A stretch of 64,000 nt of DNA from Bacteroidia bacterium (lineage in GTDB: Bacteria > Bacteroidota > Bacteroidia > Bacteroidales > F082). Position 1 is the first letter of the stretch, and every line of letters begins with the position of its first letter. The notes beneath the pieces are model-generated. The model had not been told where the DNA came from and did not search any database. It was given only the letters and a program-made list of their open reading frames with translations. The stretch is from NCBI GenBank assembly GCA_021287165.1, contig JAJTAY010000012.1, forward strand, positions 1-64,000, read 5' to 3'. This document shows positions 44,568 to 52,655 of the stretch, in pieces. The position numbers were made by a program, and so were the translations under genes.

Positions 44568-44963
44568 TTAATTATCAGTTTGAGGTAAATCGGGAATATA
44601 ATCGAAAGCCACTATTCCATTGCGTATGGGCAGTGTTTTGCTGATTGTTCCAAAACTGACTTTCACTTCCCTGAGGTAGGCCGGCACAACAAGATTGTAA
44701 GTCATATTGGCGTTGATGGCCTGCATGCCTTTATAAAACTCCTGCCCTTCGGGCGATGCGATGTAAACCGTACGGCTCACCGAAACGGGTACCTGCAATC
44801 CTTGAATCAGGACGCTGACGTTTTGGGTGGTCTTCCAATCGAAGTTTGCACTGATTTGCAAATCTTCAATGCTTTTGGGCTTATCCGGATTAACATTGTC
44901 CTTCTTGCACGATACGAGCGTCAGGGCAAGAATACTAAGCAATATCAGACTTAACTTTTTCAT
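44568..44963 (-). CDS. Small lipoprotein upstream of the LruC gene
   Basis: 131 residues from ATG 44963 with lipobox LTLVSCKK (Cys 19). The mature part has beta-strand character (VSVLIQGLQVPVSVSRTVYI, NLVVPAYLREVKVSFG) and a segment SPEGQEFYKGMQAINANM. Lipoproteins of this kind often precede LruC genes in Bacteroidota, which suggests a joint envelope role. An upstream in-frame start at 45005 would place 14 charged residues before the signal peptide and is rejected. Confidence 0.75.
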   Translation of the reverse strand: MKKLSLILLSILALTLVSCKKDNVNPDKPKSIEDLQISANFDWKTTQNVSVLIQGLQVPVSVSRTVYIASPEGQEFYKGMQAINANMTYNLVVPAYLREVKVSFGTISKTLPIRNGIVAFDYIPDLPQTDN

Positions 44964-45124
44964 GGTATAAAAATATTCATCTAATATTAACAAATCAAGT
45001 GCCAAATGTTATATTTTATTAATTTTTAATAACTTACGAAATGTGAAGCTATGGAAATATTCCAAAAAAATACGCAAATTCCAATTGTGGTACGTCCAAT
45101 AACAACAAGAACTCCTTCAGGCAC

Positions 45125-45153
45125 AAAAAAGCCGGAACCCAAAAAGTCCCGGC
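45125..45153 (-). terminator. Terminator of the sulfur operon
   Basis: On the minus strand GCCGGGAC and GTTCCGGC pair (one G-U) around a seven-base loop, followed by six T. It starts 22 bases after the last stop of the six-gene operon. Confidence 0.85.
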
Positions 45154-45174
45154 AAATAATACAGCGAATTAAGG

Positions 45175-45795
45175 TTAGCAGCCTCCGGCGGCTTTTTTCA
45201 CCTGCGGCTGGCCGGTGGGAACCGCAAAAGAACCAACCGACCGCGGCTGAGCGGCGGAAGTTCCAAAAAACCGATTGTAATCGTACCGCGCTTTTTCGGC
45301 TGTTGTTTGTGCCCACCGAGGCTTGTAATCGTTTAACACACTTTTGTCAATAAAATCTGGATTGTTTGCCAGCGCATAAACATTGGTGTAGCCCTTGGCC
45401 TGCAAAAGCCATGCTGCCGCCAAAGCATCCGATTCATCTCCGGCTAGGATATAAACCTTCTCCTTATTTTTCAGAAACGACAAGGTATGCTGTGAAAGAA
45501 TTGCCGCTGCGGACACTTCAGTCTTGCTTCCAAATTTTTTTGCACCTTCGAATTTAGCCCCATCTAGAAGCACGAGTGCAACATTCTTGAGCTTATCCTC
45601 CGAGAGCAACTGATTAAGCTGCCAGGGCTTCACGATCAGTTCGCCCGTTATTAGCCGCTGATGAAGTACAGCGTTATCGGTTTGATATGCCGGGGCGAGC
45701 CACCACTGCACGAGCAGTGCAAATAATATAGCTCCCACAAAAAGCAGGGCTGCACCGGTAAGCATTTTATCATTGATATTTTGCATGGCGTTCAT
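45175..45795 (-). CDS. Membrane-anchored rhodanese-like protein with GGC tail
   Basis: 206 residues. One membrane helix (about 13-32) anchors a periplasmic rhodanese-like domain (about 50-165: LVLLDGAKFEGAKKFG, VYILAGDESDALAAAWLL, GYTNVYAL). At the catalytic-loop position, where rhodaneses have Cys-R-x-G, this one reads ILAGDESD, so the cysteine is lost. The C-terminus is a flexible tail (SFAVPTGQPQVKKAAGGC) ending in Gly-Gly-Cys. The last gene of the operon, nine bases after the YeeE-rhodanese stop. Probably a sulfur carrier or docking partner, not a sulfurtransferase by the usual mechanism. Confidence 0.8.
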   Translation of the reverse strand: MNAMQNINDKMLTGAALLFVGAILFALLVQWWLAPAYQTDNAVLHQRLITGELIVKPWQLNQLLSEDKLKNVALVLLDGAKFEGAKKFGSKTEVSAAAILSQHTLSFLKNKEKVYILAGDESDALAAAWLLQAKGYTNVYALANNPDFIDKSVLNDYKPRWAQTTAEKARYDYNRFFGTSAAQPRSVGSFAVPTGQPQVKKAAGGC

Positions 45796-45804
45796 TTTTA
45801 GATG

Positions 45805-47025
45805 TTAGCAACCTCCTATTGCACCCGGTGTAGGTTTTGCCGCAGCAGGCACCACAGCCGGCGATGCCGTTTTGGCTTTTATTCCGGCGCCTGTAGTGAA
45901 CATTTGTCTGGCATCGGTGCGAAAGCGCTGCCGGAATTGTTCGGATTCCTCGTAGGATTTTGCAACATATTGATTAACAAACATGTCCTCTACAAAGCCA
46001 TTCAAGCCACCTTTCAGCAATTTGAGATTTTCTACCCCTGCCCTGCTGGCCGAAAGCCAGGCTGCTTCGGCATCGGTTGTTGAATAGCTCACAAATACCG
46101 GCTGTCCGGAGGCCGTGCGCAGGGTATTGAGCGAAACGGGTGTAATGATATCGGCAAGAGGAATATTGACCGATCCGGGCAGGCTGAATTGGGCAAAATC
46201 TTCAGCTTTGCGAACATCAACAATAAACAGATCGTTGCTTTGAGGGTGTAATAGCTTCCACGCCAATTCGTCGGTATCTACATATCGGCCTGGATCATCC
46301 AGTTTCTCCAAAAGTTTATCGGCAGAGATCTCGTTCCAGGCCGCCTTCGGACGTTGCGGCAGCACAAATAGCAACAGAGCCAGGCCAAGCATCATTGCAA
46401 ATGGCCCGGTGTAGGAAGGATGAAAAAGTCCTTTGGCCACCGGCAGACCATTAACATTGTCTTCGATCTTGCGCGTGATGATGAAAGCTGCAAGGGCTAT
46501 GATGACCAGGATGAGGACAAACACATCGCGCGACAAGCCGAGTGAATCGTAAACAAGCAGATTGCCGAGGAAACTTCCCATGTAAATGGGTTCGAAGATA
46601 TTATAGAACTGCCCGAACAGGAAGATGCCTATCAACATGCCTATCACAAAAAACATGGCATCAATTTTCCCGATAACCGCAGCTACCATGCTCGTACCGG
46701 GGCAAAAACCGCCAAGAATGAAACCAAAGCCCATGATCACCCCCCCAGCAATGATCGACCAGAGGTAGGTGGGATTGATGTAGAGCATATCAACTTCGAG
46801 CCAGCCCAGATAGCCAAAGAGCTGTATACCAAGAAGAGCAGTGATGGCCGCGGTGAAAAACACCCGCAGCACCACAAAATCGTAGCCATAGAACACGCCT
46901 GCGAGCTTTCGGGAGTTGGAAAAACCTCCCTGCTCGAGTACGTAACCAAAGCCCAGACCAATGACAAAAGCAAAAAACAGATTTAGGTCGGGATTGATAA
47001 AGCCTTGTGGAATAAGTGGTCCCAT
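45805..47025 (-). CDS. YeeE/YedE sulfur transporter fused to rhodanese, GGC tail
   Basis: 406 residues. Residues 1-235 are a YeeE/YedE (thiosulfate-transport family) module with about eight helices and the conserved Cys 108 in GGFCPGTSMVAA. Residues about 255-370 form a rhodanese domain (LFIVDVRKAEDFAQFSLPGS, LKLLKGGLNGF) whose loop reads VFVSYSTTDAEAA: the catalytic Cys position is Tyr. A disordered Ala/Pro/Lys tail ends in PTPGAIGGC. It lies 11 bases after the other YeeE gene. Likely role: moving a reduced sulfur species across the inner membrane with a carrier arm attached. Confidence 0.88.
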   Translation of the reverse strand: MGPLIPQGFINPDLNLFFAFVIGLGFGYVLEQGGFSNSRKLAGVFYGYDFVVLRVFFTAAITALLGIQLFGYLGWLEVDMLYINPTYLWSIIAGGVIMGFGFILGGFCPGTSMVAAVIGKIDAMFFVIGMLIGIFLFGQFYNIFEPIYMGSFLGNLLVYDSLGLSRDVFVLILVIIALAAFIITRKIEDNVNGLPVAKGLFHPSYTGPFAMMLGLALLLFVLPQRPKAAWNEISADKLLEKLDDPGRYVDTDELAWKLLHPQSNDLFIVDVRKAEDFAQFSLPGSVNIPLADIITPVSLNTLRTASGQPVFVSYSTTDAEAAWLSASRAGVENLKLLKGGLNGFVEDMFVNQYVAKSYEESEQFRQRFRTDARQMFTTGAGIKAKTASPAVVPAAAKPTPGAIGGC

Positions 47026-47036
47026 GATGCTGCGAA

Positions 47037-47561
47037 TTAATGTATCCAGAGTTTTCTGAAAAAGTATGCAATAACGTAACCTGTTCCAAAGATGAAAATC
47101 ATCGTCAGGAAACCTGCTGTAGAGAGTACGGCCATCCCGCTAAGGGCTGCGCCGCTGGTGCATCCGCGTCCGAATTGTGAGCCTATGCCGAAAAGAATAC
47201 CTCCCAGAGTGGCGAAAATAAGACGGCCGGCACTGCTCACGCGTGGGCCTTTGTCGATGGCAAAACCAGCCCTTCCTGAAACAAAACCGGAAAAAAACGC
47301 CCCACCGAGCAGTCCGGCCACGAGATAAACCAGCCAGTTTTTCATTGGACGACCATCGCCATTGGCAAAAAAGGCAGCATAAAACGGATGCTCTTTAGCA
47401 TATTCGGGAGCCACGTGGCCAACAGTTTCTATAACCACGCTCTTGGCTGCTCCGCTGGCCCCCAATCCCCTTCCGGTGATAAAAAACGAGGCCAGCAATA
47501 CCATACCGAGCAAGAAACCGGCCAGATATGCATTCATGTAAGGTTTAGGTGTATTATCCAT
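47037..47561 (-). CDS. YeeE/YedE-family half transporter
   Basis: 174 residues with about four to five membrane helices and the family signature GIGSQFGRGCTSGAALSGMA carrying the conserved Cys. YeeE/YedE proteins import thiosulfate or related sulfur compounds, with the cysteines passing the sulfur. In two-gene systems two such halves act together, and here its partner is the fused protein encoded 11 bases downstream. The C-terminus (FFRKLWIH) lacks the GGC tail of its neighbours. Confidence 0.9.
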   Translation of the reverse strand: MDNTPKPYMNAYLAGFLLGMVLLASFFITGRGLGASGAAKSVVIETVGHVAPEYAKEHPFYAAFFANGDGRPMKNWLVYLVAGLLGGAFFSGFVSGRAGFAIDKGPRVSSAGRLIFATLGGILFGIGSQFGRGCTSGAALSGMAVLSTAGFLTMIFIFGTGYVIAYFFRKLWIH

Positions 47562-47582
47562 GATTCCTTATTTTTTTATTGT

Positions 47583-48650
47583 TTAACAACCTCCCTGGGC
47601 AGCCTTCTTGATCTGTCCACCAGCAGAAACCGGACCAGCGGCTGCCCGGGTGAGGGGAAATGTATTTTTCTGAACATCGCTCCAGGCGTGCGATGGTGGC
47701 CAGCCTTCGCGGGTCATCTTGCTGTGCATGAAGGCATTGCTTCCATAAAGTAAGGAATAGGCATCGTATCCCAACATGCGCAGAAAAGCTACGGCGTGTC
47801 CCGAGTGGTGGCCTGTGTAGCAATATAACACCACTTTTCGGTCGGGTGGTATGTTATGCAACATAGCATCGGCAGCCAGCGATTTGCGGGGGCTAAACTG
47901 AAACGCTCCGGGCAAATGACCAGCCTCTTCGTAGTCGGTTGGCGACCAATAGTTTGCGACAAAGTACCTTTCGGGATGGGCCATGAGGGTATCAAACTCG
48001 ATGAAGTGTTGATCGGTGGTTTCGGCCAACAAGGCAGAGGCTCTTTCGTGGGCAATTTCGTAACCGGTCTTTTTACCTGTCTTTAGCTTGGGCAAGTCGA
48101 ACTTTTCTACCGGTTTTTCACCCGCTCCGTATGCCAGGCGGTCGGAGTATTTATCGCTTACCACCTTGTCCCAGCCCGAAGCGGCAAACGAGGTGTCCCA
48201 GGCATTGAGTCCGTAGCGGATGGAAAAAGTATTGTTGTAGCCCAGCAACCTGACAATGCCATTCACCCATGCAGAAAGCTGACCACGGCTGCAAACGAAA
48301 ATCACCTTATCGAATGCGTTGATATCGAGCCGGTTGTCAAGGTAGTCGATCAGTTCGGCTGGCACTATGTTGATAGCACGCGGGATATGTCCGGCAGCGA
48401 ACTGCGATGGATCGCGAAGGTCGATAAAAAGGGTATTGCCATTCATGGATTCGTAGGCATCGGTGGCTGTTATGATGGCCGGTACCTGTTGCGAATTGAT
48501 CCAATTACCGTTTTCGTTAAGCCACGAAAGCAGGATGGCTGTCTCGTCCTGAGTTTGGTTTTGATCACCAGACTTACTTCCACAGGAACTTAACAAAACA
48601 CTGGCAATCATTACCGTAAGGCAATATGATAAAACTCGGGCAACGCTCAT
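47583..48650 (-). CDS. Two-domain rhodanese lipoprotein with GGC tail
   Basis: 355 residues; lipobox LLSSCG (Cys about 23), so anchored in the periplasm. Two rhodanese domains (about 45-165 and 205-325) each keep the active-site Cys: VIFVCSRGQLSAW and VVLYCYTGHHSGH. The substrate-loop residues are otherwise normal, so both domains may hold persulfides. The Ala/Gly/Pro-rich tail ends IKKAAQGGC. Its start overlaps the end of the cytochrome b gene by four bases. Probable periplasmic sulfurtransferase feeding the transporters next to it. Confidence 0.9.
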   Translation of the reverse strand: MSVARVLSYCLTVMIASVLLSSCGSKSGDQNQTQDETAILLSWLNENGNWINSQQVPAIITATDAYESMNGNTLFIDLRDPSQFAAGHIPRAINIVPAELIDYLDNRLDINAFDKVIFVCSRGQLSAWVNGIVRLLGYNNTFSIRYGLNAWDTSFAASGWDKVVSDKYSDRLAYGAGEKPVEKFDLPKLKTGKKTGYEIAHERASALLAETTDQHFIEFDTLMAHPERYFVANYWSPTDYEEAGHLPGAFQFSPRKSLAADAMLHNIPPDRKVVLYCYTGHHSGHAVAFLRMLGYDAYSLLYGSNAFMHSKMTREGWPPSHAWSDVQKNTFPLTRAAAGPVSAGGQIKKAAQGGC

Positions 48651-49300
48651 AATGCATCCTCCTTTTTGGTTTCATCGGATTGGCCTTCTTCTTCAAGCTC
48701 TTCCCAGCCTGTGATCATGGCTTTAAGGTTGGAGGTGACGGTGTGTCCGGTGGTTATAAGATACAGGTGAACCACTACAAATGAGAGCAGTACAAAAGCG
48801 CCAAGGGTGTGCAACACAGCCACCAGCTCAAGATTTTGAATATTGGTGGCTTCAATTTTATCGCCCTGCGGATAGCGATAAAACATATAGGCAAGGCCAG
48901 TGGTCACCATGATGGGAATGACAAGGATTTTAAGTCCTAGGTAAACTAAGCGCTGCAGCGGGTTGAGTTTGCTCAGTACGGTCTTTTTGGTGGGGTGCGG
49001 GGCATTACGAAAAATGCCGAAGAGGTAAAAATCGAGCTGTGCTTTGAGGTTTTCGGTGGTAGGCAGGTATTGCTTCCACTCGCCTGTGGTAAAATGCCAG
49101 AAAATGGCAAACACGATCAGGATGATAAAGCCCCAGGCTGCCTTGTTGTGAATGTCGACGGCGGTGTCGTAGCCCAACAGGTTGTAGGAGCTATGGATTT
49201 CGAAGCCTGTGATGGCAAGTATAAAGATGAGCAGTGACTGGTTCCAGTGCCAGAAACGCTCAAATCCTTTATAGATATAGACTTTTTTATGCTTGTTCAT
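48647..49300 (-). CDS. Membrane cytochrome b (thiosulfate reductase/hydrogenase b type)
   Basis: 217 residues with four membrane helices and histidines placed as in di-heme cytochrome b subunits: FERFWHWNQSLL, ITGFEIHSS, IFWHFTTGEW, VAVLHTLGAF and VVVHLYLITTGH. An acidic C-terminal tail (LEEEGQSDETKKEDAL) faces the cytoplasm. It would connect the menaquinone pool with the octaheme cytochrome encoded 11 bases upstream, like PhsC or HyaC-type partners. Confidence 0.88.
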   Translation of the reverse strand: MNKHKKVYIYKGFERFWHWNQSLLIFILAITGFEIHSSYNLLGYDTAVDIHNKAAWGFIILIVFAIFWHFTTGEWKQYLPTTENLKAQLDFYLFGIFRNAPHPTKKTVLSKLNPLQRLVYLGLKILVIPIMVTTGLAYMFYRYPQGDKIEATNIQNLELVAVLHTLGAFVLLSFVVVHLYLITTGHTVTSNLKAMITGWEELEEEGQSDETKKEDAL

Positions 49301-49311
49301 AATGCTGAAGG

Positions 49312-50904
49312 TTATGCGTTTTTTCTGTTCTTTCGTGCGGCCATGAAACGTATTCCGGCATGACCGGCCACCCCGGCAAACGATAGTATGAGGAGCAAGC
49401 GTCCGGCCATATCGGCGGTTTTATTGCGATCGCGGCCCGGCATATAAAAGTCGTTGAGCCCGGCTAGCCTTCCCTCATTGCTACGGGTGTGGCATTCTTT
49501 GCAACTCACAGCCTCCTGCCCAGGCGAAACCATGTGATTAACAGGCAGATAAACCTCAGTATCAATGAAAGCGTACTTCCCGCTGTAAGGCAATCCCGCG
49601 TATTCCATCCCTTTTATAATGGCGCTGTCCCAATTGAGGTCGAGCCACAAAGCCCCCTGGCCTTGTGAGCGGTCCCAAAGCTTGGCTTGCAGAATATGCA
49701 AGGTTTCGGGGTCGTAGGGCTGGCGTCCGCGATGCACCTTCACGGGAACAATCTTGCTGTTTTTATCCTTGTAATCGCCAAACAGTTTGTTGATTTTCAG
49801 CACCTTTTCTGTTGTGTCAATCTTGTCGGTAGTCAGCAAATGGTCGGCTGTTCCATTGAACCACGCATATTCCGGCTTAACGTTTTTCTCCCATTTGAAA
49901 TCGCCTTTGGCTGAAGTGTAGATGATGTTGCCATCTTCATCCTTGACCTCGAAGCCTTTTCCGTCCAATTTTTTGGTGGCTGTGCTCCAGTCCCAGTTCA
50001 TTTTGGTAGCGTTCACCTTTGCATAGACCGGGATATGGCATGCCTGGCAGGAAACCTTAATGGTATGTTCGTTGAGTATGCTGCGCACATGGGGTGTTGA
50101 GGTGTGGCAGTCTTCGCAGCTCAGGCGGTTGTTGCCCGTTGCAGTTATGCCAAAATAGCGGCCTTTCATCTTGTGATTCTCGGCAGTGTGGCAGTCTACA
50201 CATTTCATGTGAATGCCGTCGACGCCCATATGCACATCCACCTGACGTCCTGCGGTCAGCAGGGCAACTTCGAGATCGCCGTGCTTCACATTGTTGCCTC
50301 CTCCGCCAAAGAAGTGGCAGTTGCCGCAGTTTTGGCTGGCAGGCTGACCAACGCTGGCAAGGATTGCTTTAAAATCTGGCCCGTTTTCGCCCATCACCGG
50401 ATAACCGGCCATACCCGTAGCTTTCTGATAGGTGCCGGTATTGTCATGGCAAACAACACAGTCGATGTTGAAGGGGTTGTTGAAGTCGAACGACTTATCG
50501 TTCCATCCGTAGCCGGCATGGCACTTCATGCAGCTGCCTTCGTTGGATTGAACGCCGGTGCAAAAGTTGTTGATCAGGTTCTTCTTGCCGATGTAAACAA
50601 CACCTTTGCCGGGGATAAAATCTTCGCGTTCCCAGGTGAAGTGCGGGCTATTCAACAACTCATGGCCGCGCTCGGTGTGGCACGACAGGCATGCTGCAGT
50701 AATCTGGTGCGGATTGTCGAAGTTCTGCTGCAGTATGGCAAACTTGCCATGGTCCACGCCCGGCTGATGCCCTTTTGTGTACCTTTCCCGCAACTCGTTG
50801 ATCCGCGTCCGGTCTTCGGAGGGCTGGCGCAATGCAAAAGTAATAATGACGAGCGGAGCTATTACGGCAAGGAAAAAAACTAGTGCTTTGGTAATTGGCT
50901 TCAT
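49312..50904 (-). CDS. Octaheme c-type cytochrome, tetrathionate reductase family
   Basis: 530 residues with an N-terminal membrane anchor (about 7-26), eight CxxCH heme motifs (CLSCH at 72, then CMKCH, CVVCH, CGNCH, CVDCH, CEDCH, CQACH and CKECH) and a C-terminal membrane helix (about 500-518). The arrangement fits the octaheme tetrathionate reductase (OTR) family, related to hydroxylamine and nitrite reductases; in vitro members reduce tetrathionate, nitrite and hydroxylamine. With rhodaneses and sulfur transporters downstream, a sulfur oxyanion is the likely substrate. First gene of the operon. Confidence 0.9.
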   Translation of the reverse strand: MKPITKALVFFLAVIAPLVIITFALRQPSEDRTRINELRERYTKGHQPGVDHGKFAILQQNFDNPHQITAACLSCHTERGHELLNSPHFTWEREDFIPGKGVVYIGKKNLINNFCTGVQSNEGSCMKCHAGYGWNDKSFDFNNPFNIDCVVCHDNTGTYQKATGMAGYPVMGENGPDFKAILASVGQPASQNCGNCHFFGGGGNNVKHGDLEVALLTAGRQVDVHMGVDGIHMKCVDCHTAENHKMKGRYFGITATGNNRLSCEDCHTSTPHVRSILNEHTIKVSCQACHIPVYAKVNATKMNWDWSTATKKLDGKGFEVKDEDGNIIYTSAKGDFKWEKNVKPEYAWFNGTADHLLTTDKIDTTEKVLKINKLFGDYKDKNSKIVPVKVHRGRQPYDPETLHILQAKLWDRSQGQGALWLDLNWDSAIIKGMEYAGLPYSGKYAFIDTEVYLPVNHMVSPGQEAVSCKECHTRSNEGRLAGLNDFYMPGRDRNKTADMAGRLLLILSFAGVAGHAGIRFMAARKNRKNA

Positions 50905-50991
50905 TTCATCCAGTTATTATTTTAATATCTTGTATATCTGCTCTTTGTGTTATTGTTACAAACTGAACAGATTAATTCACATTGATATATG

Positions 50992-50999
50992 CAAATGTA
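50992..50999 (-). promoter_or_regulatory. -7 element of the sulfur operon
   Basis: TACATTTG on the minus strand, 88 bases upstream of the octaheme cytochrome start; exact TAnnTTTG but without a clear TTG at -33. Confidence 0.35.
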
Positions 51000-51196
51000 T
51001 AGATATATAATATCTACCTTTGTCAGTGAGTTAATTTATGCAGTTTCTAAATATCATTGTAAAATTATGTTTTTCAGTTGTTTAGTTATCAATACCTAAT
51101 TTAGAAACATTATAAATTAGTGTGGCTGTGTTTTTTATCCATTAACTACCCGAAAAAGAAAATGACTACATATGTTCAGACGTTAACACAAGGTTT

Positions 51197-51204
51197 TAGA
51201 TTTG
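51197..51204 (+). promoter_or_regulatory. -7 element of cydAB
   Basis: TAGATTTG, an exact TAnnTTTG match, 70 bases upstream of the cydA start. No good -33 TTG. Confidence 0.35.
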
Positions 51205-51273
51205 TAAAAGTTAAAGAGCAAGCAATCAGGCGAGGTCATTCGCCCCTCACCGTACGAATAAACTATTGTTATT

Positions 51274-52650
51274 ATGGATGTTGAAATACTTTCAAGAATT
51301 CAGTTCGCTTTCACGGTATCGTTCCACTACATCTATCCGCCACTGAGCATTGGCCTTGGATTGATGATGGTCATTTATGAAGGCGCTTATTTGCGCACCG
51401 GCATTAAGCTTTACGAACAGCTGGCGCGTTTCTGGACACGCATTTTCGCCATTACCTTTGGTCTTGGCGTGGCCACAGGCATTGTCATGGAGTTCGAGTT
51501 TGGCACCAACTGGGCCACCTACTCACGCTTTGTAGGCGATGTTTTTGGCAGTGCGCTGGCCGCCGAGGGGATTTTTGCCTTTGCCCTCGAAAGCGGCTTT
51601 CTGGGTGTCTTATTGTTTGGCTGGAACCGTGTGAAACCCATCGTACATTTCATTGCAACATTGGGGGTTTGGCTGGGTTCAATGTTTTCGGCCGTGTGGA
51701 TTGTGGTGGCCAACAGCTGGCAGCAAACGCCGGCAGGATACCATATTGTTGGATATGGTAACCAGATGCGCGCAGAGATCACCGACTTCTGGGCCATGGT
51801 TTTCAATCCCTCAAGTGTTGACCGCATCCTGCACACCTGGATTGGCGCATTGATTGCAGGCGCTTTTCTGGTAATGAGCGTTCATGCCTGGTACCTGCTG
51901 AAAGGCCGTTATGTTGAAATGTCGCGCAAGGCTTTTGGGCTGGCCTTGGTTGTGGCAGCCTTCTTTTCGGTGATGCAACTGGTAACGGGGCACAGCTCGG
52001 CCTCGGGCGTCGCAAAAAACCAGCCCGAGAAGCTGGCCGCTTTCGAGGGGCATTACAACCAAAGCGACCGCGCCGACCTATACCTGTTTGGCTGGGTAAA
52101 TCACAAGGAGCAAAAAGTTTACGGCCCCTACGTACCCGGTGGGCTGAGCTTTCTGATTCACGGCGATTTCGACACCCCTGTGCCCGGTTTGAACGATTTT
52201 CCGAAAGATGAAATACCTACACAGGTGAATGCCATTTTTCAGTTTTATCACCTCATGGTAGCCTTTGGTTTATTTTTCATCGCCTTGACGATCTTTGGAT
52301 TGTGGATGTGGTGGAGAGGTAAGCTATTCGAAACCAGATGGCTGCTGTGGATATTCGTGTTTGCCGTGATTTTGCCCCAATTGGCCAATCAATTTGGCTG
52401 GTTTGCAGCCGAAATGGGACGTCAGCCCTGGGTGGTGTACAAATTGTTGCGCACCTCCGATGCCTTTTCGCCAACCGTAACGGCCCAAAACGTGCTGTTC
52501 TCGCTCATTTTATTCACGCTGGTCTATGCCCTTCTATTTGTATTATTCCTCTACCTGCTCGACAAAAAAATCAAGGCCGGACCATACGACGAGAGCGCGG
52601 AAGAAGGCCGGCCGGTTCAGGAAACCATTACCGATCAACTGGTTAATTAA
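51274..52650 (+). CDS. cydA: Cytochrome bd quinol oxidase subunit I
   Basis: Inner-membrane subunit with the hemes of the high-affinity bd oxidase. 458 residues with the conserved FTVSFHYIYPPLSIGLG (axial His), MEFEFGTNWATYSRFVG, EGIFAFALESGFLGV, NSWQQTPAGY and GRQPWVVYKLLRTSDA (quinol site). Nine helices; the Q-loop is of the short type. It is followed by cydB after five bases and diverges from the sulfur operon. Confidence 0.96.
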   Translation: MDVEILSRIQFAFTVSFHYIYPPLSIGLGLMMVIYEGAYLRTGIKLYEQLARFWTRIFAITFGLGVATGIVMEFEFGTNWATYSRFVGDVFGSALAAEGIFAFALESGFLGVLLFGWNRVKPIVHFIATLGVWLGSMFSAVWIVVANSWQQTPAGYHIVGYGNQMRAEITDFWAMVFNPSSVDRILHTWIGALIAGAFLVMSVHAWYLLKGRYVEMSRKAFGLALVVAAFFSVMQLVTGHSSASGVAKNQPEKLAAFEGHYNQSDRADLYLFGWVNHKEQKVYGPYVPGGLSFLIHGDFDTPVPGLNDFPKDEIPTQVNAIFQFYHLMVAFGLFFIALTIFGLWMWWRGKLFETRWLLWIFVFAVILPQLANQFGWFAAEMGRQPWVVYKLLRTSDAFSPTVTAQNVLFSLILFTLVYALLFVLFLYLLDKKIKAGPYDESAEEGRPVQETITDQLVN

Positions 52651-52655
52651 TTCAA

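Larger units (their letters stand above)
50905..51273. other. Divergent intergenic region, sulfur operon / cydAB
   Basis: About 370 AT-rich bases between two divergent respiratory operons. It contains -7-like elements on both strands (minus 50992-50999, plus 51015-51022 and 51197-51204). No small gene is evident. Joint redox control of both operons from here is plausible; I did not find a clear Fnr-type TTGAT-N4-ATCAA site. Confidence 0.5.
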
